This document shows positions 6,354 to 12,882 of a DNA stretch of 37,153 nucleotides, piece after piece (within the stretch, counting starts at the first letter, position 1; every line of letters begins with the position of its first letter). Made by a program: the position numbers and the translations under genes. The stretch covers positions 1-37,153 of the forward strand of contig JANWWZ010000022.1 of the NCBI GenBank assembly GCA_025057115.1, read 5' to 3'. Source of the stretch: Bernardetiaceae bacterium. GTDB lineage: Bacteria > Bacteroidota > Bacteroidia > Cytophagales > Thermoflexibacteraceae. The notes beneath the pieces are model-generated. The model was not told where the DNA came from, did not search any database, and worked only from the letters and a program-made list of their open reading frames with translations.

Positions 6354-8051
6354 TTAATGATGCACTACCGCTGCTTTGGCACCTTTAGGATAGCGAATGC
6401 TTTCGGTAAGTTGTTGCACACGTGCTGGAGGTGGCGGAGTAAGAGCGCTCACCACTAGCGATACCACGACGTTAAAGCACATGGCGACAGTTCCGAAGCC
6501 TTCGGGAGAGATGCCAAACCACCAGTCTTTGGGCGTTGTTTGTCCAAAGAGATTAAATTTGAAAGTGAGGATGTAGTAAATCATTAAGCCCAAACCGCTG
6601 ATCATACCTGCAATTGCGCCTTCCTTGTTCATGCGCTTATAGAAAATGCCCAGTACAATAGCAGGGAAGAAAGAAGAAGCCGCCAAACCAAAAGCTAGGG
6701 CTACTACTGCGGCTACAAATCCTGGGGGATTAATTCCAAAGTAAGCAGCTATTACCACTGCAACAATGGAAGCAATACGCGCCGCCAGCAGCTCTTGCTT
6801 TTCCGTGATATTAGGCATGAATTGCTTTTTGAGCAAGTCGTGGGAAATAGCGGAGGAGATCACCAACAACAACCCTGCTGCGGTGGAAAGTGCCGCTGCT
6901 AAGCCACCTGCTGCTACCAGAGCAACTACCCAGTTAGGCAACTTGGCAATTTCTGGATTTGCCAGCACCATAATGTCATTGTCTATTTTCAGCTCGTTCT
7001 TTTCTTTGTCTGATACGTATTGTATCCGCCCGTCGTTATTCTTGTCTTCAAAAACAATCAACTTAGTAGTTTCCCACTTTTTAAACCATTCAGGCATGTT
7101 CGTGTAGGGTTGATTGTTCACAGTTTGAATTAAGTTAGTGCGGGCAAAGGCAGCTACGGCAGGGGCAGTAGTGTACAAAATAGCGATAAAGAATAAGGCA
7201 TACCCTGCAGAAGAACGAGCATCGCGCACTTTAGGCACTGTAAAGAAACGCACAATTACGTGGGGAAGACCAGCAGTACCCACCATAAGGGCGAAAGTAA
7301 TGGCAAAAACGTCTATAAGAGGTTTAGAACCAGTGGTGTACTCAGCAAAGCCCAATTCGCGATTGAGGCCATCGAGTTTATCTAGCAGGTATACGCCAGG
7401 CTCATTAGAGAGTGTGCTGCCAAAACCCAGTTGTGGAATGGGATTACCTGTCAATTGGATGGAAATAAATATAGCTGGCAGCATGTAGGCAAAGATTAAA
7501 ATGATATACTGGGCTACTTGGGTATAAGTAATGCCTTTCATACCACCAAGCACGGCGTAAAAGAGCACGATAAACATGCCGATAATTACGCCTGTGTTGA
7601 TATCTACCTCCAAGAAACGGGAAAATACAATTCCCACTCCCCGCATTTGACCTGCCACGTAAGTAAAGGACACAAACAAAGCACAAATGACAGCTACTGT
7701 GCGGGCTGCATTAGAATAGTAGCGCTCGCCGATGAAGTCAGGTACGGTAAACTTGCCAAATTTGCGCAGGTAAGGAGCCAGTAGCAGCGCCAGCAATACA
7801 TACCCTCCTGTCCATCCCATTAAAAACACCGAGCCATCATATCCTGCAAAAGAGATCATGCCAGCCATAGAGATAAAGGAAGCCGCTGACATCCAATCCG
7901 CTGCCGTTGCCATGCCGTTGGCAATAGAGGAAACTCCCGTTCCTGCTACATAAAATTCTTTAGTGGAGGCTGCCTTTGACCAAATGGCAATGCCTATATA
8001 GAGGGCAAAGCTAAGCCCTACGATGATGTAAGTCCACAATTGCACGTCCAT
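6354..8051 (-). CDS. Sodium/solute symporter, VC_2705 (ActP-like) subfamily
   Basis: 565 residues with about 13 membrane helices, a member of the SSS family that couples solute entry to Na+ (or H+). Characteristic stretches are FYVAGTGVSSIANGMATAADWMSAASFI near 33-60, the GMKGITYTQVAQ segment near 170-181, and ALSTAAGLLLVISSAISHDL near 385-404. These match the cation acetate symporter group, specifically the VC_2705 type that works with a DUF4212 subunit, encoded just upstream here (30-base gap). The substrate is probably acetate or another short carboxylate, by family. A hydrophilic loop at residues 336-347 (DKNNDGRIQY) resembles an EF-hand calcium loop. The gene closes a leftward three-gene unit led by an outer-membrane barrel protein. 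Confidence 0.9.
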   Translation of the reverse strand: MDVQLWTYIIVGLSFALYIGIAIWSKAASTKEFYVAGTGVSSIANGMATAADWMSAASFISMAGMISFAGYDGSVFLMGWTGGYVLLALLLAPYLRKFGKFTVPDFIGERYYSNAARTVAVICALFVSFTYVAGQMRGVGIVFSRFLEVDINTGVIIGMFIVLFYAVLGGMKGITYTQVAQYIILIFAYMLPAIFISIQLTGNPIPQLGFGSTLSNEPGVYLLDKLDGLNRELGFAEYTTGSKPLIDVFAITFALMVGTAGLPHVIVRFFTVPKVRDARSSAGYALFFIAILYTTAPAVAAFARTNLIQTVNNQPYTNMPEWFKKWETTKLIVFEDKNNDGRIQYVSDKEKNELKIDNDIMVLANPEIAKLPNWVVALVAAGGLAAALSTAAGLLLVISSAISHDLLKKQFMPNITEKQELLAARIASIVAVVIAAYFGINPPGFVAAVVALAFGLAASSFFPAIVLGIFYKRMNKEGAIAGMISGLGLMIYYILTFKFNLFGQTTPKDWWFGISPEGFGTVAMCFNVVVSLVVSALTPPPPARVQQLTESIRYPKGAKAAVVHH

Positions 8052-8081
8052 ACTTACTGGTGAATTTAAGAGTTGTTAGAA

Positions 8082-8363
8082 TTACTTTTCATCAACGTCA
8101 AATTCTTTGTCTAACTTGTTCATTTGCCAAACATAAATCACAATAAGAATGATGAAAACGTAAATAGAACCTTGTTGTGCTAACCAAAAGCCAAGTTTAA
8201 AACCTGCGAACTTAATTGCATTGAGCTGTTTGGCGAAAAATATGCTCAACACGCACGAAAAAGTGAACCAAAGCCCTAGTAAGATGGCTAGTACGCGCAA
8301 ATTGCGCTGCCAATACTGGCGTAGGTTAATGTTTTCGTCAAAAGAAAAAGATGGAGTTTTCAT
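8082..8363 (-). CDS. DUF4212 small subunit of the sodium/solute symporter
   Basis: 93 residues with two membrane helices (about 26-48, LRVLAILLGLWFTFSCVLSIFF, and 60-83, LAQQGSIYVFIILIVIYVWQM) and charged ends. Length, the N-terminal YWQRNLR and the GFWLAQQGSIYVF segment match DUF4212 (TIGR03647, putative solute:sodium symporter small subunit). It is expected to associate with the large symporter in the cytoplasmic membrane. It sits between the barrel-protein gene (40 bases upstream) and the symporter gene (30 bases downstream). A perfect 12-base palindrome lies in the upstream gap. Confidence 0.9.
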   Translation of the reverse strand: MKTPSFSFDENINLRQYWQRNLRVLAILLGLWFTFSCVLSIFFAKQLNAIKFAGFKLGFWLAQQGSIYVFIILIVIYVWQMNKLDKEFDVDEK

Positions 8364-8379
8364 GATGTAAGTTTGTTTA

Positions 8380-8391
8380 GTTTAATTAAAC
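8380..8391. repeat. Perfect 12-base palindrome GTTTAATTAAAC
   Basis: The palindrome lies 16 bases before the DUF4212 start, in the 40-base gap after the barrel-protein gene. It could be an operator, but it is AT-rich and a chance occurrence is possible. Confidence 0.3.
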
Positions 8392-8403
8392 GACCAGGTC
8401 AAA

Positions 8404-9762
8404 TCAAATAAAAATGTGAGTTTGTAAAATCCATTCACCGTAGAGCTTGTTGAGCTTGTTGCGGTTTAAATCATACACGGGGCGGGCGCTGTATTGGAGA
8501 GTAATTTTAGCAAAGTGTTGATTGATAAACCATTGCAACCCTATATCGTACTGGTGGGAAGGCTGATTGAGATACTGGAAATTTTTCCACGTATGAGTAA
8601 CATAAGGCATGAACTGGGTGCCATTTTTGAGCTTGGGCAGTCCAAAGCCTAGCTGCGTGTACCAAATTTGCCCCGTTCCAATAGTAGGCTGCGCATTGCC
8701 TGGACCATTAAAGGAAACTTTGGTGGGATCAAAATTGACTTCTGGGTTCAAAATGCCGATATTACGCAAGTAGTTGGGTCCAAAATCGTAGTCGTAAAAT
8801 ACTGAGTAGAGGGAGATGAAATTTCTACCACCGTTAATAGGTGCATCGTAGAACAAGTCAATGCCGAATAGTTTGGTGTCGTGTTTTACTTTTACACCAT
8901 TCTGCAGGCTAGCAGTAGATTGTGGATGATAGTAAAAACCTGCTCCGATGTTGAAAACTTTTTTCGCCCCTAAGTAGCTACCTACAAAGAAAGGCAGTTT
9001 GTTGTTCTCGCTATCTAAGAACATGTAATTAAAATACCCTGTAAAGGCTGCTTTTTCTGTAGCAGTGCCGAAGGCGCGATTTTCTTGTGGGGGTCGGTCA
9101 AAGAGGAAGGGTTTGTTTACTGCAACGCGGTAGTCAAACTTGCCTAATTGACCTTTGGCGTACACGCCGTACTGGCGCGCAAACTGGTCGGTGTGTTCGA
9201 TGAGAGGCCAATTAAAGATAGGAGCGTCCATAGTCATGAAATTCAGCGTACTATGGCTGCTCATGCGCGAGATGCCGTTCCAGTAGTGTAGCCCTGTTCC
9301 AATGTGCAGTTTGTTGTCACTAACAGCGTATTCGGTCCAAATGTCGTGGAAGAAGATTTGTGGCTTTTTGTTGCCCGAAATTAGTTGGTCTGTTGCGTTT
9401 GTGCCAGGAGCACCTCCAGAGGCGAAATTCTGGTTGTTAATGCCAAAGTGGGTCAGTACCAAAAAGCGAGGAGAAACCTGCGCATAAGCCAGGAAACGAG
9501 AGCGGCGTACTCCAAAGTCGATAGCGTGCTTGATGTCATCGCCTGTGTAGGAGCGCGTACCAGGATTGTTTTCTGTCCGGCTTAACCAGAAGTGGTGCCA
9601 GATAATGAAGCGAACATACTTAATGCCGCTGTCATCTAACTTAAGCGTAAGCGGCTTGTAGGAGTGATCAATGCCTTTTACGGCATTGCCTTGAGCGTGG
9701 GCAGTAAACGAGAATGAACAAATGAGTAAACAAACACCCAACGTGCCAAGTTGTTGGTTCAT
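8404..9762 (-). CDS. Outer-membrane beta-barrel (porin-like) protein
   Basis: 452 residues with a signal peptide ending THAHAQ-like (SFTAHAQG, cut near residue 24). The rest alternates polar and hydrophobic residues with many aromatic girdles (YVRFIIWHHFWLSRTEN, FLVLTHFGIN, FDYRVAVNKPF, FYYHPQSTAS, QIWYTQLGFGLP) and ends in an aromatic-rich strand (GEWILQTHIFI), the pattern of a beta barrel in the outer membrane. I do not recognise a specific pore family; generic porin annotation fits. It is the first gene of a leftward unit with DUF4212 and the sodium/solute symporter, so it may give the same solute passage through the outer membrane. That link is inferred from gene order only. Confidence 0.75.
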   Translation of the reverse strand: MNQQLGTLGVCLLICSFSFTAHAQGNAVKGIDHSYKPLTLKLDDSGIKYVRFIIWHHFWLSRTENNPGTRSYTGDDIKHAIDFGVRRSRFLAYAQVSPRFLVLTHFGINNQNFASGGAPGTNATDQLISGNKKPQIFFHDIWTEYAVSDNKLHIGTGLHYWNGISRMSSHSTLNFMTMDAPIFNWPLIEHTDQFARQYGVYAKGQLGKFDYRVAVNKPFLFDRPPQENRAFGTATEKAAFTGYFNYMFLDSENNKLPFFVGSYLGAKKVFNIGAGFYYHPQSTASLQNGVKVKHDTKLFGIDLFYDAPINGGRNFISLYSVFYDYDFGPNYLRNIGILNPEVNFDPTKVSFNGPGNAQPTIGTGQIWYTQLGFGLPKLKNGTQFMPYVTHTWKNFQYLNQPSHQYDIGLQWFINQHFAKITLQYSARPVYDLNRNKLNKLYGEWILQTHIFI

Positions 9763-9983
9763 CGCTGGTTGAAAAAGTTAAAGTGAAACAAAAAATTTAA
9801 AGTAGGCTCATAGCTGATTCGACTGCTAACTTAGATCTCAAAAGAACTCAAGTCAAGTTTTTGAGCAACTTTTTTTTGAAAAATTTAGAACACCAGATTT
9901 TGACATTTATTCTTACACAATGCTGATAAGAAAGTAAAATTGACGAGTTAACGTCAAAGATTTAACTTAAATTTACACAAGTG
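9763..9983. other. Intergenic region between trpC and the barrel-protein gene
   Basis: 221 bases, AT-rich. Apart from the inverted repeat at 9940-9957 there is no exact TAnnTTTG box on the minus strand, so the promoter of the barrel-protein operon is not identified; it may use another sigma factor or an activator. Confidence 0.5.
9940..9957 (-). terminator. Weak hairpin and T-run after trpC
   Basis: TTGACG and CGTCAA form a 6-base-pair stem with a 6-base loop; on the minus strand it is followed by TTTTA, 27 bases after the trpC stop codon. It is a plausible weak terminator for the trp operon, or alternatively an operator for the next gene. Confidence 0.4.
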
Positions 9984-10775
9984 TTAGTCGTGATAACTGT
10001 TGAGGAAATTCATCAAAGCAGCAGGTGGATCGGGATGCTTCATGAAGTTTTCCCCTATCAGAAAACCCTTAAAGCCGAGTTGTTGCAAATAGTAGAGCTC
10101 TTCTATCCGACTTAGCCCACTTTCTGACACCGAAGGTACGTTCTTAGGCATGAGGCTAATGAGGCGCTCAGAAATTTCAAGACTGACTTTAAAAGTTTTT
10201 AAGTCTCGGTTATTGACCCCTACCATGTCTATTTCTGGAGTGTAATAAGTTTCTAGTTCGGTTGGGTGGTGCACTTCCAGTAAAGTTTCCAGTCCTACGC
10301 TTTTGGCAAGTAAGGCAAGTTGCCGCACTTGTTGGACAGGTAAGGCGGCAGCAATTAACAAAACCACATCAGCCCCTATCGCCTTAGCCTCTATGACTTG
10401 ATATTGAGAAATAATAAACTCTTTTCGCAACAGAGGAAGATTGACTACCTGCCTTGCCTGCTGCAAATCTTCATTGTTGCCGCCAAAAAAATCCTTGTCT
10501 GTGAGTATGGAAACGGCTACCGCTCCAGCCTTTTCATAGCCCTTAGCCACTTCCTCAGCTTTAGCAAGATCATTAATAATTCCCTTAGAAGGAGAGCGCT
10601 TTTTGAACTCGGCAATAATATGGGGTCTGCTGCTGGGCTGTAAAAGCCGTTCTTTGAGAGAAATAGCCCTGCGGCTAAATAAAGGGCTCTTTTCCAGTTC
10701 TTTTAGAGGGGTCTTTTCTTGAGCCGCAAGGACTTCTTTAAATTTGTGAGCAATAATTTTCTGTAAAATGTCCAT
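9984..10775 (-). CDS. trpC: Indole-3-glycerol phosphate synthase
   Basis: 263 residues, a single-domain TIM barrel (not fused to TrpF). It closes the ring of CdRP to form indole-3-glycerol phosphate, the step before tryptophan synthase. Family marks: IIAEFKKRSPSKG at 53-65 (substrate lysine region), VAVSILTDKDFFGG near 87-99, LPLLRKEFIISQYQ near 113-126, GADVVLLIAA, VGVNNRDLKTF and SESGL with the phosphate-binding segment GFLIGENFM. It is the last gene of the leftward trp operon; its ATG follows the stop codon of the 68-residue ORF by 3 bases, indicating coupled translation. Expression should depend on the attenuator before trpG. Confidence 0.95.
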   Translation of the reverse strand: MDILQKIIAHKFKEVLAAQEKTPLKELEKSPLFSRRAISLKERLLQPSSRPHIIAEFKKRSPSKGIINDLAKAEEVAKGYEKAGAVAVSILTDKDFFGGNNEDLQQARQVVNLPLLRKEFIISQYQVIEAKAIGADVVLLIAAALPVQQVRQLALLAKSVGLETLLEVHHPTELETYYTPEIDMVGVNNRDLKTFKVSLEISERLISLMPKNVPSVSESGLSRIEELYYLQQLGFKGFLIGENFMKHPDPPAALMNFLNSYHD

Positions 10776-10778
10776 TTT

Positions 10779-10985
10779 TTAAACAAAAAAGTACTCGTAT
10801 TTGCCTAGCTGTTCATTAAACCGAAACTGAATTTTCCTTCCATTGGCTTGCCGTAAGATTTCTAGCAACTTCTTTAGTCCAAAAATGCCGTAGAAATTGC
10901 CCAAAGGTTGCGCATCAGGGTGTTGGCGCATGTACTGGCTCTCAGCAGCCTCAAACTCATGTAACATTTTTAGAAATTCTTCCAT
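10779..10985 (-). CDS. 68-residue protein of unknown function inside the trp operon
   Basis: A small ORF lying between trpD (30 bases upstream) and trpC (3 bases downstream), starting at ATG 10985. The product MEEFLKMLHEFEAAES... is mostly helical by composition, with a central LGNFYGIFGLKKLLEIL and a C-terminal strand pair (RKIQFRFNEQLGKYEYFF). There is no signal peptide or membrane segment, so it is cytoplasmic. I do not recognise it, and it bears no resemblance to TrpF. Its placement with almost no spacing before trpC argues that it is translated. It could be a small accessory or regulatory protein, or an unrelated passenger. Confidence 0.7.
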   Translation of the reverse strand: MEEFLKMLHEFEAAESQYMRQHPDAQPLGNFYGIFGLKKLLEILRQANGRKIQFRFNEQLGKYEYFFV

Positions 10986-11015
10986 AGCAACTGTGTTTTG
11001 ATAGTTGGGTTTGTT

Positions 11016-12011
11016 TTATGATTGAATTGAAATGAGTTTGCGAAAAGATTGCAGAGCTTTGCCACCTAGTAGAGAACAGCGGGCTCGCTCTAAGGCATCA
11101 GGCAAATCAACCGAAGGGGTAACGGTTTGCAATGCTATGGCAGCATTAGCTATAACGACTTCATTTTGAGTGGGCGTTCCTTTGCCTTCTAGCACTTGCA
11201 TAAAGATTTTCGCTGCTTCTTCCACTGTATCGCCCCCATAAAGTTCCTGCGGATCTTTGGGCGAAGAGCCAAAATCCTCCGCTGTCAGTATGTGCTCGCC
11301 TTGAAGATTGATTAGCTTACAAGGAGAAGTAAGAGAAATTTCATCGTACCCATCTATGCTATGCACAATAGCAAATTTTTTATCAGTTTGTTGATACAGA
11401 TAGCCATACTTTCGGGCTAATTCCAAGCTAAACACGCCCACCATTTGGTAAGCTGGAAAAGCGGGGTTTACCATTGGTCCTAACATGTTGAAAAAAGTTT
11501 TTACTCCTAGCTCGCGGCGAATGGGAGCTACGTTTTTCAATGCAGGATGAAACATAGGAGCATGTAAAAAGGCAATCCCTGCTGTTTCTAACATTTTGAG
11601 CAGTTTCTCTTGGTCATTGGTAAACTGGTAGCCGAAGTACTCTAAGATGTTTGAGGACCCTGCTATAGAAGAAACTCCATAGTTGCCATGTTTAACTACT
11701 TTAACGCCTGCTCCTGCCACTACAAAGGCTACCAGCGTGCTAATGTTAAATGTATTTTTGCCATCGCCTCCCGTGCCACATACGTCTATTGCTGGAATGC
11801 CTTTGGTGTCGAAGGGAATACAGAGCTCTAGCATAGCATCGCGGAAGCCACCCAGTTCTTCTACTGTGATGCTTCGCATCAAAAAAACGGTCATAAAAGC
11901 TGCCATTTGGCTATTGTTGTACTTGCCCTGCGCCATGTTGATAAACACTTGGCGGGCAGTAGTTTTGTCTAATGTTTTGTGTTCAAACAAATAATTGAGG
12001 ATTTCTTTCAT
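11016..12011 (-). CDS. trpD: Anthranilate phosphoribosyltransferase
   Basis: 331 residues. It transfers the phosphoribosyl group of PRPP to anthranilate. Diagnostic motifs are the PRPP-binding CGTGGDGKNTFNIST at 78-92 and KHGNYGVSSIAGSSNILE at 107-124 (the KHGN block binds anthranilate), plus FNMLGPMVNPA for the second substrate region. The N-terminal helical domain (ILNYLFEHKTLDK) is complete. The start at 12011 lies 6 bases after the trpG stop codon, so the genes are co-translated. It is not fused to trpG, unlike in enterobacteria. Confidence 0.95.
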   Translation of the reverse strand: MKEILNYLFEHKTLDKTTARQVFINMAQGKYNNSQMAAFMTVFLMRSITVEELGGFRDAMLELCIPFDTKGIPAIDVCGTGGDGKNTFNISTLVAFVVAGAGVKVVKHGNYGVSSIAGSSNILEYFGYQFTNDQEKLLKMLETAGIAFLHAPMFHPALKNVAPIRRELGVKTFFNMLGPMVNPAFPAYQMVGVFSLELARKYGYLYQQTDKKFAIVHSIDGYDEISLTSPCKLINLQGEHILTAEDFGSSPKDPQELYGGDTVEEAAKIFMQVLEGKGTPTQNEVVIANAAIALQTVTPSVDLPDALERARCSLLGGKALQSFRKLISIQS

Positions 12012-12017
12012 GGAAAA

Positions 12018-12587
12018 CTATCGTTTAAGCCAGTTGGCTAACATTTCCTTGCCGTATTCAGTAATGTACGACTCGGGGTGGAACTGCAGCCCATGTACGT
12101 CATAGCGTTTGTGTTGCAGCGCCATGATGTGGCCCAGGTCATCTTCGGCGGTAATTTCTAGATGTTGTTCGGGAAAATTTTTGCGGCAAACAATCCAAGA
12201 ATGATATCGACAGGTTTTAATGCGCTCGGGAATGCCTTCAAAAATGGTTCCGTGGTGTTGTAAGATGCGAGTGTGAGTAGCCATGCCGTGCACCACTTCT
12301 CCTAAATTGACTAGCGTTGCTCCAAATGCCTCCCCAATGCCTTGATGTCCCAAGCACACTCCTAATATAGACTTGTAGGGAGCGTAGTGCCGAATGAGTT
12401 CGGGCATGATGCCTGCTTCTGAAGGTAGCCCTGGACCAGGAGAGAGCAAAATTTTATCGTACTGTTGAACTGCTTCCAGACTAATTTTGTCATTGCGATA
12501 CACATGAGCCGTGATGCCTAGCGTCTTGAGCAAGTGAGCTAAGTTATAAGTAAATGAGTCGTAATTGTCTAGCAGCAATACTTTCAT
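12018..12587 (-). CDS. trpG: Anthranilate synthase glutamine amidotransferase subunit
   Basis: 189 residues from ATG 12587 (MKVLLLDNYDSFTYNL), the typical family start; the open frame continues upstream through the attenuator hairpin but that part is not protein-like. It is a class I glutamine amidotransferase that supplies ammonia to TrpE. The catalytic triad is visible: Cys78 in GVCLGHQ, His170 and Glu172 in LQFHPES; LLSPGPGLPSEAG at 47-59 forms the oxyanion region. It is the first structural gene after the trp leader. trpE is not adjacent, so this subunit must pair with a TrpE encoded elsewhere and could also serve PabB. Confidence 0.94.
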   Translation of the reverse strand: MKVLLLDNYDSFTYNLAHLLKTLGITAHVYRNDKISLEAVQQYDKILLSPGPGLPSEAGIMPELIRHYAPYKSILGVCLGHQGIGEAFGATLVNLGEVVHGMATHTRILQHHGTIFEGIPERIKTCRYHSWIVCRKNFPEQHLEITAEDDLGHIMALQHKRYDVHGLQFHPESYITEYGKEMLANWLKR

Positions 12588-12607
12588 AGTTGCCTGATTA
12601 AAGCCAA

Positions 12608-12638
12608 GCGGCTTGCCGTTGTGTGAACAGCAAGCCGC
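12608..12638 (-). terminator. trp attenuator terminator hairpin (segments 3:4)
   Basis: On the minus strand GCGGCTTGC (12638-12630) and GCAAGCCGC (12616-12608) form a perfect 9-base-pair GC-rich stem with a 13-base loop, followed by TTGGCTTTAA. The T-run is imperfect. It lies 31 bases after the leader-peptide stop and 20 bases before the trpG ATG. Confidence 0.85.
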
Positions 12639-12705
12639 GCAAAAGTGTATATCCAAGTGCAACATAAGCTCACTGTTCACATGGGAAGCCCATGCACCAG
12701 AACCA
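12622..12705 (-). promoter_or_regulatory. trp attenuator: alternative RNA pairings
   Basis: Segment 1 (minus strand 12706-12689) holds the two Trp codons and pairs with segment 2: CATGGG/CCCATG around a 3-base loop, extended by CTGGTTC against GAACAG with a bulge. Segment 2 TGTGAACAG (12681-12673) is also a perfect complement of segment 3 CTGTTCACA (12630-12622), which starts inside the terminator stem and runs through its loop. A ribosome stalled at the Trp codons would free segment 2 to pair with 3, blocking the terminator at 12608-12638. Confidence 0.85.
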
Positions 12706-12738
12706 GTAAGCAAAATATGTTGCCCTTTGCTTTCTCAT
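12670..12738 (-). CDS. trpL: trp operon leader peptide
   Basis: A 22-codon ORF starting at ATG 12738 and ending with TGA at 12672-12670. The product contains YFAYWFWCMGF, with TGG at codons 12 and 14, two tryptophans three residues apart; Trp is otherwise rare in such short peptides. It is located 83 bases before trpG, between a good promoter and a terminator hairpin, as expected for a ribosome-mediated attenuator that senses charged tRNA-Trp. A promoter -7 box at 12746-12753 places the transcription start nearly at the ATG, so the leader may be almost leaderless. The same frame is open up to 12861, but the promoter lies within that extension, so the short form is preferred. Confidence 0.85.
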   Translation of the reverse strand: MRKQRATYFAYWFWCMGFPCEQ

Positions 12739-12745
12739 TATGTTG

Positions 12746-12778
12746 CAAATGTAAGCAAGTGCGTTAGTGAATTGCAAA
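12746..12778 (-). promoter_or_regulatory. trp operon promoter (TTTG-N21-TACATTTG)
   Basis: On the minus strand TTTG (12778-12775) is followed after 21 bases by TACATTTG (12753-12746), matching both the -33 and -7 elements of the Bacteroidota housekeeping sigma factor. The predicted start is close to 12740, just before the leader ATG. Confidence 0.7.
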
Positions 12779-12882
12779 TTTTTCTTTAGAAAATTGCTGA
12801 AGGGACTACCTCTTAGCATGGTTGCGCGCTTTAGGGCTGGTGTGCCGCAATTGTTTTGCATACTTTTAGCAGATTTGGTCTT

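Noticed and set aside
6766-7488. Plus-strand frames of 113 and 116 codons opposite the symporter
   Set aside because: They are antisense shadows of a well-supported membrane protein gene, with no family resemblance.
12739-12861. Longer version of the trp leader ORF starting at 12861
   Set aside because: The operon promoter lies within this stretch, so the mRNA would not contain the upstream start.
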